Source: Elysia marginata
Lineage: Eukaryota > Mollusca > Gastropoda > Plakobranchidae
NCBI GenBank assembly: GCA_019649035.1
Contig: BMAT01005576.1
Coordinates: 285,467 to 349,466, forward strand
Length of the DNA stretch: 64,000 nucleotides
Reading direction: 5' to 3'
Below, piece after piece: positions 22,864 through 35,540 of the stretch. The first letter of the stretch is position 1. Every line of letters begins with the position of its first letter. The translations under genes and the position numbers were made by a program. The notes under the pieces are model-generated. The model was not told the DNA's origin, did no database searches, and worked only from the letters and a program-made list of their open reading frames with translations.

Positions 22864-25800
22864 GACAACAACGAATGTTACAGTCATTTGCCACAAAATC
22901 ATAAATGAAGGAACTTGAATTATCTGTTGCTGTCGTTAAATTTAATAAACAATAACAATAAAGAAGATGCTATTACGTCTGTGACTAAAATAAAAATGTC
23001 AATGGTGGTAGTGGACGTTATTGATCATTATGATATGTTGATGATGGAGAAGCAATCAGGAAATTTTTTTGTGTTCATAGCTTTACATTTTACAAAACCA
23101 TGAAAATGCTGTCATTTAAAAATTAGTTCCTCTTTAAATCTAATATGTTAAAAAATCTATCAATATCTTCTCCAACCGAGCAGCAGAAATAAACATGTTT
23201 GAATGAAAACAACGGAAATGGTAGATATTTGAAACGCGTTTAAATTGATGTAAACCATGGCTGCTAACAGTCGTTATCAAACAGGTCGGGTGACTCCCAA
23301 CTTGAGGTTGACTTCCCAAAGACTTCCAAAGCTGCCAGCTGTCATGCAAACTTCTTAGCTTTTCTTCCATAGGATGTTTAACTTTCAGATGCAACAATTG
23401 CAAAAATATTAGAAATCTAGGTCATTGCATTATCTTAAATCTTTTTTTTATAAGATTTCGAAAAGGGAACGAAAAATATTGCAATTTCAATATTTTATGT
23501 TCTAAATTACGATTTGAAAAAAAAAACCCAAAGAAGACCATTCAAAAGCAATGACGACAGCGTCTATCTCATCATGCATATATTTAGAGTGAAAGCAGTC
23601 TTTTAAAAGTCTTATTACTAAGATTACTAAGTTCTTTTGGTAATTAAAAAAGATCTTAGTTTCATGACACCGATTTAATGAATTAGGGAAAAGAAAGTTT
23701 AAAACATTATTATTTTAGAGAACTCTTGTATTTCTAAAGAACTATAATTTACACAAACTAAATGCATATTTGTTATGTAATAGGAATAATAAACAAACCT
23801 ATATAAATATAGCAGCTTTTAAATGAAGCTACTTAAAATTTATACTTGAAGCGTGAAAGATGAATAAGATGGTTAAGTTTTAAGAGAAGTGGTATTGTGT
23901 TTTATCCATCAGTATCCATTATGAATTTCTAACATGGAAAAAAAACTTTGATATGCCAACACCTTTTATTCAGTAGGATGCCAATACTTTAGAATGAACA
24001 GTTCAATAAGCTGAGAAAACAATGTAAGCCTAAAGGACCAACCAAAAAACCTTTGTGTTGAAAAGGAAAAGATGAAGGCAGTCGATGCAGAGAAAAAAAC
24101 GCATAAAGGATTCCATCTTTCATCCACATCTCAGTAATTCTCATTTAATTCTCGTTTCAAGGACTGCTTTTAGATAAAGGCAAAGTTGCACCTTCTATCT
24201 AGCAATTAGACACCAGTGGACAAGGTGCAAACCTCCAGACTGCAGAGTACTGAGTAACTTGAACAGCAGCAATCTCGTTTGGCTCTGTCTCTTTTTCATT
24301 GCGTCCTTCTGCCGATCTACGTGACCTTCTTTCTATTACATTTACTACCTCTCTATTTTCCCCTCGCTATTTCTTTTTTCATCACGTTCGCACGTTCTTT
24401 TCTCATTCGCAGATACATTTCTACTTATTTTTTCTGCTTTTATGGAGTAAATCTAGGTTTTATTTGATATATTGTTTATCATTCAAAGTTGGGAAAAAGA
24501 AGTAGTTGAAAAAATACTCTTTGCTTAGCCTAAATAACGTTCAAATCCTATCTGATCAGGTTTTGGCATGCATCATATTCAATACATAATTATGAAAAAT
24601 CGATCCTTAAGCCTTTATACACAATTCTGGTTTACGAAACGGTTGCAACATGTGTAGTCTTTTTGTTTCGCTTAACAAAGAAAGACCAAAATGATCTTAT
24701 AAAATATGCATTTTAATGAACACGTAACTTCTTGTGATCTATTGTAACGTTAGCTTTGTTTCTCTTGCCAATGCACTGCCAACACGAAGCCACAAGCGCG
24801 GGCTTTTTATTGTGAAGGAAATTATAGGAAATGGTTACCGTAGAAAGTTGTAACTTGTCTTCAACGTAAAAAAAGATCAGTAGCGTGGTTATAACGTTTG
24901 CCCCGATATTCTTCATTCATGAAATTCTCAATAAGTCGATAAATATTAGTCTCCGCTTTCAAGTTTTTTTTCGCCTTTTCTTAAAATTGTCTGCCTTTGG
25001 TGAACTAAGATTTTGTTTGAACTGTACAACTGACAATATGCCCGTCTGTGCTCTGTAATCTTCTCTACCTTTCTTTCCCTTAGTCGCTTTTGTCACACAA
25101 TGATGAGATGCATCAAATGGTAGGAAAATTAAGTGCATTTACAAACTGTTGTATTTTTGGGCCTTTTTGTGGGTCTAGGTATCCAAGTCCTCTTGATATT
25201 GTGTCGCCTTCTTTATCGAATAAATAGGGTTTTGGTAAAATTAAAAAACGGTAAAAATCGACGAGTAATAGTTCTCTTAAGTAGTTCTTAGAACACTAAC
25301 TATAAACAGAAAAACAAGACAGTACAAATAGTACGAGTTGTCAATTTCATCGTGAGTTCAACCCGAAAGGCTTTTCCAGTTCTGGACACTCTTTATTTGC
25401 CTGTTTCAGTTGAACTGGTGTGTTGTTCCCTTCTTTTATACTGCTTTGGTTTGGTTAACTACTTACGTGGCAGTTTATAACAGAGATTTTAGAATTCATT
25501 AGAAAAGTGAGAATTCTGGTGCCTTTCAATTAATAGAATATGGTAAGTTGTGTTGCTTTCGAGGATTAAAAAAAATCAAATTAGTGGGATTTTCTGTTGA
25601 TGCAAAATACCTTCATTTCGACGTGAAACTTTCTTAGTTTCTATTCGAATATGGGATTTTTCCTTTGACGTAGTAATTTGACAGAGTAGACAGTCTAACA
25701 GCCTACTGACCTACCAGCAAGCATCAGGTTTTGTCGGGTATTGGCAGTCACATCGTTGAAGAGAGTGGAGCAATACAATTAATTTCTTAGCATAGTTTAT

Positions 25801-28800
25801 TGTAAAACTTGACGCAATGTAGATTTTAGTTACTCCTTTTTGGTCCAATCTAGGGCATGGTGGTTAGGGTTCGTTGTTGATAATTTTTTAACCGTACTGG
25901 TTTAAAATTAAGTCTTGAGTAATTTATAGGATAGACCACATAATAAAGAAATTATCATCACCTGCGCCAATCAGTCTCTATACTTTAATGACATTAGTTA
26001 AACTGTCAGTTTAAAGTTACATCATGAAGATTCAAAAGTGACAGTTTTAACTTTTCTTCAATGTTTTCTCTTGCTGTAGATAGTTGAGAACGATTACATG
26101 TGCGATATACGTTTTTAAAAATATTAAATACAATCAGAGAAAGTGGGCCTGACAGAATGCAGTAGACACCAACGCACAAGCTTTGATACTTTCTAATAGA
26201 ATTTTAACAGTCATCACTAACATCAGTGATACTACCCCTTAGAGTAGGACCTGTTGGGTACATTGGCTAGTACTTTTATAACAATCATATCTGTTTGGCT
26301 GTCAAGTTATTATTGTACAATACCTCTTGAAAGCTGATGAGTATCTAACCAGTCTTCAAATCTGCAGCAGGTAGTGTCTCTTTTCACGACATTGTATAGT
26401 TTCTGCTTTTCGTGCAACTTTTCCTTGAAGAAATTCATTATCTCAAGTGGAGTCTGCAAGGTCAGCGTCTTGAGGCCACATGAAGATTGATAAAGAATGA
26501 GAATCTTTCTCTGTGCCGTAAATCCATCATTGGTAGTGCATGCTGGTCTTGTTTAACCAGAATCTGGTTCTACCTTTTGAGGATTTCGATTCAATGCCAT
26601 AGATAAGTCAAATTTCTAGCGGCATAATAAACAAGTTTTTTTATATGCAAGAAATACTCAGGTCCATTATCAATAGTCTGGCGTGTGCTCGATTGAGTGT
26701 ATATTATACCTAACTAAAAGAAGGTTGTATTTGAGGGTTTTAAAAATGGATCTTTTTTGCTTGAGTCTTTTCTGTATGTTAGACAATGTTCTATAATCCA
26801 CCGGATGTAGGAAACTCATCTCTTATTTCCTTTTATATAGGAAACGAGCGACAATTAATGGTGTTTCAAATCATTTGTACCGTGCCAATGTTTCAAGAGC
26901 CGAACAAATGTGGAACTGGGAAATAGATACTTCATCCTTATTATCATTTGGATCATATGTATTTTGACCACCATTTGTAGCTTAAAAACGTGATAGAATA
27001 TTAGAAATGTAGGGTAAAAGTTTTTCAAAACTAATACCGTACACTGTTCACAAGCTTTTGCCAGTTTGCGAATCTCCGCTACTTTTTTTGCATATTTTCG
27101 ATGTGTTCAAATATAATCCTCTCACCGGCACCGTAGATTAAAGATTCATGCTTAATTATTTACAACCTATTATCAAGTTGTAATCCATTCAAGCTGATTT
27201 CTACGAGTAAATGCGACTAGATCGGGAACATCTGTGTAAAGCACGAGAGCGTTAGTAACATTCTTGTGTCCGCAGTTAAAAAATCTGGATTCCTCTATGG
27301 TTTATTCATGTCAACGACGAGCTGTTATGATCTGAAAGAAAAGCAAACAAGACAATAAATTACCTAAAGATCAGTAAGAATGCCGTTTCGTGACAACAAA
27401 TTGCTTAACGATCTTTTAATAAAAACATATGGACTTTTTTCCGAAAAGAATGTGTGTAAATGTAATTAAGGAAAAAAATTTGAAAGCCCATCAACCTCTT
27501 CTCCCCCCCCCCTCTCTCTCTCTTTCTTTCTCCCATTATCTCTCTCTCTCTCTATTTCTCTAGAAGTCATAACTTGACCTAAGCAATGACTATTAATCGT
27601 GCCATTGTATTGCCCTGAGCCATAGACTATAAACTAGCTATTGCCTATGCCTCTATGCACTAATGTTTAATTATTTTGCCTTTTTTCGCAAATTCTTTGA
27701 AAAAAAAATTTTTCCGGCGGGCGGTAAATTTAATTCCAATTGACCAATCAAAGCCCGATAAATTCTAGAGCTTAGAATTTAAAAAAAAAACCTAATCCAG
27801 ATGAAGCACATCTCTAAGTTTGCTCAGGGTCTAATTTTTTTCAATATTCCTGTAACGTAGAAATATTTTGATAGAGTTGAGTTATATTGAAAATTTTCTA
27901 CAAAAAGTCTTTCATCGCTATCGTTTCATAAGTTTATATAAAATGGCATGACCACGGTTATTGATGCATCAAATACAGTTTGTTGATTCTGGTGCAATCA
28001 CGAAAACACTAAATTATAGATAGAATTAGAAGGCAGATAATTTTGTAAGCATGTTGTATAAAGTACAAATCACTCCTCCTCTGTCCTTTGCAATTTTTTC
28101 CTGATGTCCTTTCTTCCTCAAAATGTTTTATGAGCTTTAATGGCTTATGTTTATTTCTCCATACTATCGTTGTTATCTCTTTCCAGAATCACTTTTTGAA
28201 TCGAAATCTTCAGCTGTTTTTTGTGTGCTTCCTTACCGACTTCTCATGTCCTCATCTACCACCTCATTCATTTGCTATCTTTCTCCACCTCTCTTTCTTC
28301 GATTAGTTTTCTCTTATCTATCATAATTATTTCTCTTTTTGTCCCGCTCGGTCTTTTTGTTTTATACACTCTCCTGCAACCCTCTCTGCTCTCTCTCTCT
28401 CCCTCTCTCTCTCTTCAACTTAAACCGACAATTTTTATTGAAAATAGCTCCAAATTGTCCAAAAATGTCAGTAAAATCAATAAGAACTGAAACGCCACGC
28501 AAAGCGTTATCAGTAAGATCAAATGTCCTCCATGATATTCGGGTCAATATTTGGTGCAAATGGCTCGGTGATCGAATACCTCTATCAATTTTGCGGCTAT
28601 CACATAAACCCGGTCAGTTAAAGTGGACTTAGGATTTCCTTTATGCCTCAAGGCTGTTGGCCGCACTTAATTTACAAAGCGGTTCAATCAGCACGAGAAC
28701 GCCCTTTTCCTGTTTGTTTATTGTTTCTACAACAGTTCCTTAACGATTGCCCTTTATAGGTGTGCATGTCTTTGATCTTTTCTTTTAGAATTTGTCATCT

Positions 28801-30570
28801 GCGTGGGCTAGAATTGACGAATGGTGAACAATATTTGCAGTGTTCAAAGACCCATAGACAATGTAAACCACAGACGGAAAACCAGTTAGCAAGGGTTTGT
28901 TAAAAATAAATTTAAACCACAAGCAACACATATAGTGATAATCCGTTACTAAAATTGCAATGGAATTTTGCGATAAAATGGACTTTGTTTACAGCCTCCG
29001 GTGTAAATGTAGATATGTACGTTAAACTTCTAAAGATCTCTACCCAGTGTAAACACGTGAGCAAGGGAGTAACAATAGAGTATTTGCTCCAACTTTCACA
29101 ATTCGCAGTATTGTGAACATTTGAACTGAAGTTTGAGTGACATTTTTTACATTTGGATTTCAATTCTTAAAAAAAGGAAGTTTGGTTATGTTCTTCTTCA
29201 TGTTTTGTATTATACTTTGTAAAACGTCACAACTGATATATCACACAAAAGCGGCGGGCCTCAGCTACATTAATATGCAATATATTCTTTATTTTTTTCA
29301 ATATAACTGTCAGTGCAAATCATGCAGTCCCCAAGTGACAGGATGTTGTTAATCTCCCAAAATTGTTATCTTGAAATCTTATTATTACGTTTTATTTCAT
29401 GGTCAACACTATTTTGAAATTTCCACATCCTCAACAATAAAAAATTGATTACCGTGTCCAAATTATTGTCGTAGTACACTCTTTAGCTATAAAGAATTTA
29501 CTGATGTCATGTTATATAAAGCTAACATCATAAACCTAGGCCATTTTTTCATCGACCAGTGTTCAAAACTGATTTGATGGCAAACGATTTTGTAGTTTAG
29601 TGGCGTTACATGTCTTTGAACAGGTTACACAATTTAGCAAGATGGTTCGAGTTGAAATGTGTCAAAGTTGATTGATTTGTGACTAACATCGAACTTTTTA
29701 TAATCAAAACTGGCAACTCCTTCAAGCCAAACTCCTTTATAATATCAAAGCATATGAGATATTTTTCACGCACCAATATATTAGAACGAGAGAAGGAAAT
29801 GTATTTTCGTTTTGAAGATAAAATGAGAAAAGAAGAAAACAAAAATAATGACACTTTTACACCGATTAACCATGCGATAAAAATTGTGTGGGTGTAAGAA
29901 ATAAAACTGTTTCCTCCTTTCTCTTTCCTTTTTTTCATTGTTTTATGATTTATGATTTCTAATAATTTATTGATTATTCATGTGTTTGCTCGTCAGAGAA
30001 ATCACGCGTGGCCTACCTACGAGTAAACTGTACTCAGTCACATTTTAAGAGAAAGTTCAGATCGATGACAACATGAGTGTTCATTTAGATTTATCTTCAG
30101 TCGAGACATTGAGTGTAATGTGTTTGTGTCCTTGTTTCTTTATAGCTCCCTCGTGAACGTTTTAAATGATTACTTTTGCAGTTCATGATGTAAAGGAAGT
30201 CAGAGAGAGAGAGAGAGAAAAGGGCGAAGAAAGAGAGAAATCAAGAAAAAAAAGGCCAGGGAAGAAGCATGTTTTCAAATGAAGAAAACCAGGCAGGCAT
30301 ATAGAAACACCACTAGTTACACATAGGACGTACTCATTTACCATTTTATGGTTCACGAAATGCAATTAAAAATGGCACGCTTCCGTCTCTGCGTATTGGT
30401 TGTCTATTTTCAGACATTAGTTAATTTGATTTCCGATAATTATATCTATAGGCCTAATGGTCGTTTCACGTGACACTTATGCCATTTTAAGTATCGAAGA
30501 CGGACTGGTTAAACGACTTTGATTTGTGACGCGCCAATCGGAATTGGTGTAGGTGATGCATAGGGACAGA
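20700..30570. other. Long gene-poor stretch
   Basis: I found no supported exon or RNA gene in nearly 10 kb. It holds (GAT)n at 22803-22865, CT-rich tracts at 27501-27560 and 28386-28416, and GA at 30201-30220. A somewhat GC-richer island lies at about 28490-28720. Small open frames here have no recognisable relatives or splice support. Confidence 0.5.
22803..22865. repeat. (GAT)n microsatellite
   Basis: About 21 GAT units with one GGT interruption. Confidence 0.95.
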
Positions 30571-30576
30571 TTTATT
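30571..30576 (-). terminator. Candidate polyadenylation signal of the potassium channel gene
   Basis: AATAAA on the minus strand, about 77 bases past the stop codon. It would give a very short 3' untranslated region. Later signals are possible. Confidence 0.4.
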
Positions 30577-30652
30577 AAAAGTTTCTGGTCCAGAAACTGT
30601 TCTTGACTATAGTATGGTATACGCGCCTGTGACAATATGCCATAATTCACCT

Positions 30653-31132
30653 TTATCGGTCATTTTTGCGACGCCCAAACTTGGAAAGAAACGCTTGGGT
30701 TGGCCGAGTTGACGACGTGCCAGTCGAAGACGTTGGCGAAGACGTTGCAAGAGGCGAGTTTTTCTTCTCTGGGTTGAGTGGCAGGACAGGCACTTTAGTT
30801 TTCTGGGCCGGTGTAACAGTATTGGGCGAAGAAGAGGCGGAGCTGCTATTTTGAGGGGCGGGGCTAACTTNNNNNNNNNNNNNNNNNNNNNNNNNNNNNN
30901 NNNNNNNNNNNNNNNNNNNNNNNNNNNNNNNNNNNNNNNNNNNNNNNNNNNNNNTGAGGGTGGGCCTGGCAGCAGCACCAGGTGCAGGCGACGGTCGCGG
31001 AGTTAGTCTGGCCTGGCGGCGTTGTTCACTGCGTGACGTCATAAGGTCCAGTTGCCTGCGACGCTCCTGCTCGACCTTCTCGTCGTGGTCCTCCAGGGCG
31101 TTCAACAGACAGGCTGTCTCGATATGTCGAGC
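30653..31132 (-). CDS. Shaw/Kv3-like potassium channel, last coding exon (cytoplasmic tail)
   Basis: The acceptor ATCCTTCAG is followed by 159 codons and TAA (30653-30655). It joins exon 32233-33501 in phase 0 (TIVT|ARHI). The tail starts ARHIETACLLNALEDHDEKV, a likely short amphipathic or coiled-coil segment, then is basic and rich in Pro, Ser and Ala, and ends SKFGRRKNDR with no evident PDZ-binding end. An assembly gap of 84 N (30871-30954) hides about 28 residues. The frame is open on both sides of the gap in the same phase, so the gap size is at least consistent with the true length. The role of this tail is unknown; in Kv channels such tails govern trafficking and phosphorylation. Confidence 0.75.
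   Translation of the reverse strand, partial: ARHIETACLLNALEDHDEKVEQERRRQLDLMTSRSEQRRQARLTPRPSPAPGAAARPTLXXXXXXXXXXXXXXXXXXXXXXXXXXXXXVSPAPQNSSSASSSPNTVTPAQKTKVPVLPLNPEKKNSPLATSSPTSSTGTSSTRPTQAFLSKFGRRKNDR
30871..30954. other. Assembly gap (84 N) inside the channel's last exon
   Basis: A run of N in a GC-rich Pro/Ala-coding stretch. Confidence 1.
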
Positions 31133-32232
31133 CTGAAGGATGGATAGCACCAAACATGCTTTTGAATTGGTGAAAATATATAGATTATTGCAGCAACAAA
31201 AAAAATCTAAGGTTTGAGCAAAAAAACAATAAATGGAACAATGAAACAGAGTGAAGAAAAAAGAGCCGTTTAAAAGTCCCAGTGACATTAACCGAAATCA
31301 AAGTAAACTTAACGGTTGTATATAATTTGTGACGTACCGTCTGTCAACAAAAAGATACATGCAGACACAAAAAATTCATTTCTAAGAATCAAAGAGCAGA
31401 ACCTTCATTATCAAGAAGAAATTACAACTCACGATAAACCGTAACATATTATGATAAAGATACTTTGACACCTGCTCTTATATCAGCATTATTTTTTTCT
31501 TCAAAATGTTTATCTTCTGAGTTGTTTTTTTCTGTTGGTACCATGACTTCTTTTACCCCTCTTCATTATTCTTTTCTAGTTGAAAATTGTTAAAACCGCA
31601 AAACAAAGTCTTATAATTGAGCTGACTGATCTTCCAAGCATTATGACTAGATGGTATTGAATTGTTCCTTTTAGAAGAAATGATAGCAGGGGACGCTTTG
31701 ATATGAATAATTGCATAATTATGGAATTTCGTTGTATATAGTTTACTTTTAATATCCCATCTATGTGTGTGTGCTGTAATCAATACCACATGCTGGATTG
31801 CACTGTGACTTATTCTCTTTCTTAACTTTTTCAAAAAATTTTTTTTTATATACACGCACGGATTATTACCTTGTAAAATATTAAAAGATCAATTTACCCC
31901 CCCCCCTTCCAAAAAAAAATACGTGCAGATTTTGTCTATCTACCTTTTTAAAATGATTATAAACTTTTAGTTTCAAAGTTTAATAACCCTAAACAGTCAG
32001 ACTGTTTAGTCATAAAATATTTATTTTTATTACTAAACACGTCATGGCAGGTTTTAACATTTTGGGGTGTTATACTGAGCTAGATCCTGCCGAATTTAAT
32101 GACTTTAGAACCGTACAGAGGGACTTAATAAAAATACCACTAGCATATTTCGAATAGAGAAATGTTTGGTTTGAGTTAAAAGCAAGAACATGTAGATGGC
32201 TCTTTTACATTTTACTCTGCTGGACTACGTAC
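31133..32232 (-). other. Channel intron between tail exons (1.1 kb)
   Basis: GT-AG intron, donor GTACGT, acceptor CCTTCAG. A C-run lies near 31898-31906. Nothing else was recognised. Confidence 0.8.
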
Positions 32233-33501
32233 CGTTACAATAGTGTCATCAGCGCTGTCACTGCGCGGAGTTCCCGGAAGCTGGAGGTCCATCTCCTCAA
32301 CTCTAGCAGACACTGTCCGCACAGTAGCTGGCGTGACCAAGGCTGACCACTTGGTACTAGGCATCACAGACGTACCTGTGTTGCCACTGCTACTCACAAT
32401 TACTGAGTTCTCCGACAGATATGAGCACATTGTGGACGTGGATGCCATCGGCTGGAGCGCGGTATGTGTGCTGCCGTGAAGAGGAGAAGAACAAACTTCA
32501 AGGCCGGAGTCGCCGTCGTCTTGATCTTTGGAATTGTTGCTTTCGCCGCCACCACCGCTTTCAGTACGAACTGCGTTTAGAGAGTTGAATTGCTTAGTCT
32601 TTCTCACGTTCATCGTCAGCTTCTCTATGAATTCCTGGGCTTTATGGTTTTTCATGATGAGCTTTTTTTGCAGCTCCTCGCGTTTTGGAGGAGGCAACCT
32701 CATTCTGGACTGGGCGTGAGAGTAGTAGAGAGTGAAATTGTTTACGACGATTGGAACTGTAAAAGCAACGACAAGAACGCCACACAGTACACATAGCGAG
32801 CCCAATACGTAGCCACCTTCAGTTTGTGGTACTTTGTCTCCATAGCCCACAGTTGTCATAGTTACCAGCGCCCACCAAAACCCGATTGGTATATTCGTGA
32901 ATGTAGAGCTCTCTGTATAAAACGCTACGCTGGCGAATATTAACACTCCAGTAAACAGAAAGATAACCATGAGAAGCAACTCCTTCGTGCTCACTTTGAT
33001 AGTGTAGACAAGAATCTTGAAAGCGGTATAATGCTTCATAAGCTTGAAAATCCGGAGAACTCGAATAATCCTCAGCGCCAGAACCGCTTTGATGATCTGA
33101 GAACTCTTGTCCGTCGGATCTACAGACTTCATAATGATCGACACGAAATGAGGCATTAAGCACAGAGCGTCTATAACGTTAAGAGGCTGCCGGATGAAAT
33201 CTGACTTCTTTGGGGCGAAAAATAACCTGGCTAGAAACTCCAAGAAGAAAAACCCGGCACAGATGTAGTCCAAATATGTCATGCTTAAGTGCGGCTCGGA
33301 TTCATCGAACGGAAGTTCGTCTGGGTCGTTAAATCTGCAGCAGCACGTAGAACGGGACGTGAGTGTCCTTGTACAGGAGGACGTGGAGATAGCACTGGTG
33401 CCGTTGTAGTTGTCATAGGGCACACGGAACAGATGGTGTGTCTCCAGGACAAATACGGCGATAGAAAGCAGCACAAAGAACATCGATATGATGGCATAGA
33501 T
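32233..33501 (-). CDS. Shaw/Kv3-like voltage-gated potassium channel: S1-S6 and proximal tail exon
   Basis: A 1269-nt exon (423 codons, phase 0 at both ends), entered after GTAAACAG and left at the donor GTACGT. In protein numbering from the proposed start at 50383: S1 about 174-197 (IYAIISMFFVLLSIAVFVLE); a Cys-rich S1-S2 loop with NGTS; S2 about 248-270; S3 about 280-298; S4 with R317, R320, R323, K326, K329; S5 about 349-368; pore with TVGYGD at 390-395 (32836-32853); S6 about 404-434. The S5/pore stretch NIPIGFWWALVTMTTVGYGD and YYSHAQSRMRLP after S6 are Shaw/Kv3 signatures. It makes a K+-selective tetrameric channel of the plasma membrane, probably neuronal. Oddities: the S6 motif PVP reads TVP, and S4 lacks the first arginine, as in Drosophila Shaw. 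The tail is rich in Ser, Thr and Gly. Without splicing, the frame stops six codons past the donor. Confidence 0.93.
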
Positions 33502-34486
33502 CTGTTTACGTAAGAGAGGCAGATCAATTAAATAGGGTTAAACAAAAGTGACACGATAACTAGGAAAATTTACATCGTAGATATTTATTGTCAAATAGAC
33601 GTAATTCTAATTAAAAAAAACTGCTTTGCTTTCGTTTACAACGTCACCTCACAGCATCAAAAGTTCTCAAAGTGTATTCTATGGATCTGTTCGACGCCTC
33701 CCGCCACCAGTGATTACGTGACAAACAATTGTAATTGCCTTAGTTTAGCGGGTCTATCTAATTTTTCATCTTGCTACCAAGTGTAACTCTGACTGCCTAT
33801 TACAGTATACAATACAATATTTATGGGTTTCAGATTCAGTTGAAACGTACTGCTTGTTCTCGCTTAAAACTAATTTTTAAAAGAGTTGCATAATTTTCTA
33901 ATTTACAATGTTTTTGCGCATGACTTTACCTACTCTCAGGTGATGCAATAAGTTTTATGAATTTCGCATTTTCATATTGTAAGACTCTTCGCCTCTAGGT
34001 CAAGGGTTATAACCTTTTGCCATAGTGTATTGTCATTTTAAGAATGCTTTTATTCGCTATGTATTAAGAAAGAACTATCCCAATGCTGATTATGCAACAC
34101 TATAAAATGCATTTCGCGTTTTTATATTTTGAGACTTTTCATTTCCTTCTTTTTTGTTTGAGCTTATACTTTTTTACAATTGTGTATGTCTATTTCTACA
34201 TTCTTTTACAATCTATGGTGACGAGAAACGTAAGCTACACTTATATAATTTCTATGCACTTCACATCGATTAATGTAAAAATCTTTGTCCGTTGTTTTAC
34301 GAAGTATTAGCATAAAACCAACGACTATTTTATTGATGTGATAGCTTGTATGCATTTGTTTTTCAATACTCTTTGTTTTTGTTTAATGTTACACTCTTAT
34401 ACAATGACATTATATGCTTATTCTAAGGCAAATTGTTTCTACTGTGTATAAGCGCCACCGGACGCTGTTATGACGCGCTATAAAAC

Positions 34487-34555
<69 letters not shown>

Positions 34556-34780
34556 CGTTTAAAAAACTGGTCTAAGGACATTAGTTGCTTGAATAATAAT
34601 ATTATCTATGCCACTATTTTCCTCAGACCAGGTTTTCAACTTTTATAACATTGATAATTTGGCCAAGTATTCATTTTAACTTTTCCAGGTTAATTTTAAA
34701 AAGCACCAAAGTCAATAAAATATACACACAAGTACCCTTACTGTCATTAGGCTTAAGAGTTCTGAGAAAAAAAAATCAAC
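33502..34780 (-). other. Channel intron with LINE-like tail and (TTA)n
   Basis: GT-AG intron between the linker exon and the S1-S6 exon. It contains (TTA)n at 34489-34555 just after TATAAGCGCC...GCGCTATAAAA, which resembles the 3' end of the L2-type LINEs elsewhere in the window. About 0.5 kb upstream of it is AT-rich with loosely repeated words and may be that element's 3' untranslated region. Confidence 0.6.
34440..34555 (+). mobile_element. L2/CR1-like LINE 3' tail with (TTA)n
   Basis: AAGCGCC and GCGCTATAAAAC frame the last 50 bases before about 22 TTA units. The tail of the LINE at 56.7-57.6 kb has the same design. No coding part is left. Confidence 0.5.
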
Positions 34781-35002
34781 CTTTGCTTCTCTTGAGGAGG
34801 TGGGATCTTCTAGAAAAATCCAGACTTTCTTCTTGAACTGCATGAATGGTGAGGGGTTCTTGCCGAATGCTTCAGCGTCAACACTGAAAGTGAACGTGTC
34901 GTCAATCTCAGCAAGCGTCTCTTTGTTTTCTTTAAAACGGTTGTAGTGGCCCCAGCAGCACGGCTCAATATCGAGCTCTGTTAAACCCCAAAACTCCAGC
35001 TC
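34781..35002 (-). CDS. Shaw/Kv3-like potassium channel: end of T1 domain and linker to S1
   Basis: A 222-nt exon (74 codons), phase 0 at both ends, between CTGTCCAG and GTTGAT. It encodes ELEFWGLTELDIEPCCWGHY and ends WIFLEDPTSSREAK, the standard Kv run-in to S1. It supplies the CC of the T1 zinc site. The His and Cys of that site are in the exon 15 kb upstream, with exactly the family spacing. The short open frame was not obvious because both ends are splice sites. Confidence 0.9.
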
Positions 35003-35401
35003 CTGGACAGGAAGAGGAGAACAAACAAAGCAATTTTATGTGGGTCGATCTCTTCCGACGAAATCTCTATATACTGACACTACAAAGAGTCGATCAAGAA
35101 TTTATTTAAATAAAGCCCGGTGAAACTAAAGACCCCTAAAATGTCGCTAGGTCAAGAAGATTAAAAAAAAGTAGACCTACATCGACGCAAAGCCTCAATT
35201 AGAAGGAAATTTGAGTGTTAAAGGTTTCTTATGCTTTTTTCAGTTGAACGAGATATTAAACACTTTGGTTAAAAAAAAAAACATGCGTTTTATGTAAAAC
35301 TGCGCATAATGTTGTTGCTATTTAATAAATTCGTAATACGATATAGGTTCTGTTACTTTTTAGTAAGATAGTCTAAACATCACTAATAGCAGCAGTTGCA
35401 T

Positions 35402-35409
35402 TAGTAGTG

Positions 35410-35449
<40 letters not shown>

Positions 35450-35540
35450 TAGTAGTAGTAGTAATAGTAGTAGTAGTACTTTTACTAGTAGTAGTAGTAG
35501 TAGTAGCAGCAGTAGTAGTAGTAGTAGCAGTAGTAGTAGT
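35402..35540. repeat. (AGT)n microsatellite
   Basis: AGT units with scattered substitutions. The transcript strand would read ACT. Confidence 0.95.

Noticed and set aside
28339-28632. 97-codon + strand frame after a CT-rich tract
   Set aside because: The first half is repeat-derived; the second half has no splice support or recognisable relatives.
30666-30854. + strand frame opposite the channel's last exon
   Set aside because: Antisense shadow of the spliced, phase-matched channel tail.
32819-33163. Second minus-strand frame inside the channel exon
   Set aside because: Out-of-frame shadow of the S2-S6 coding sequence.
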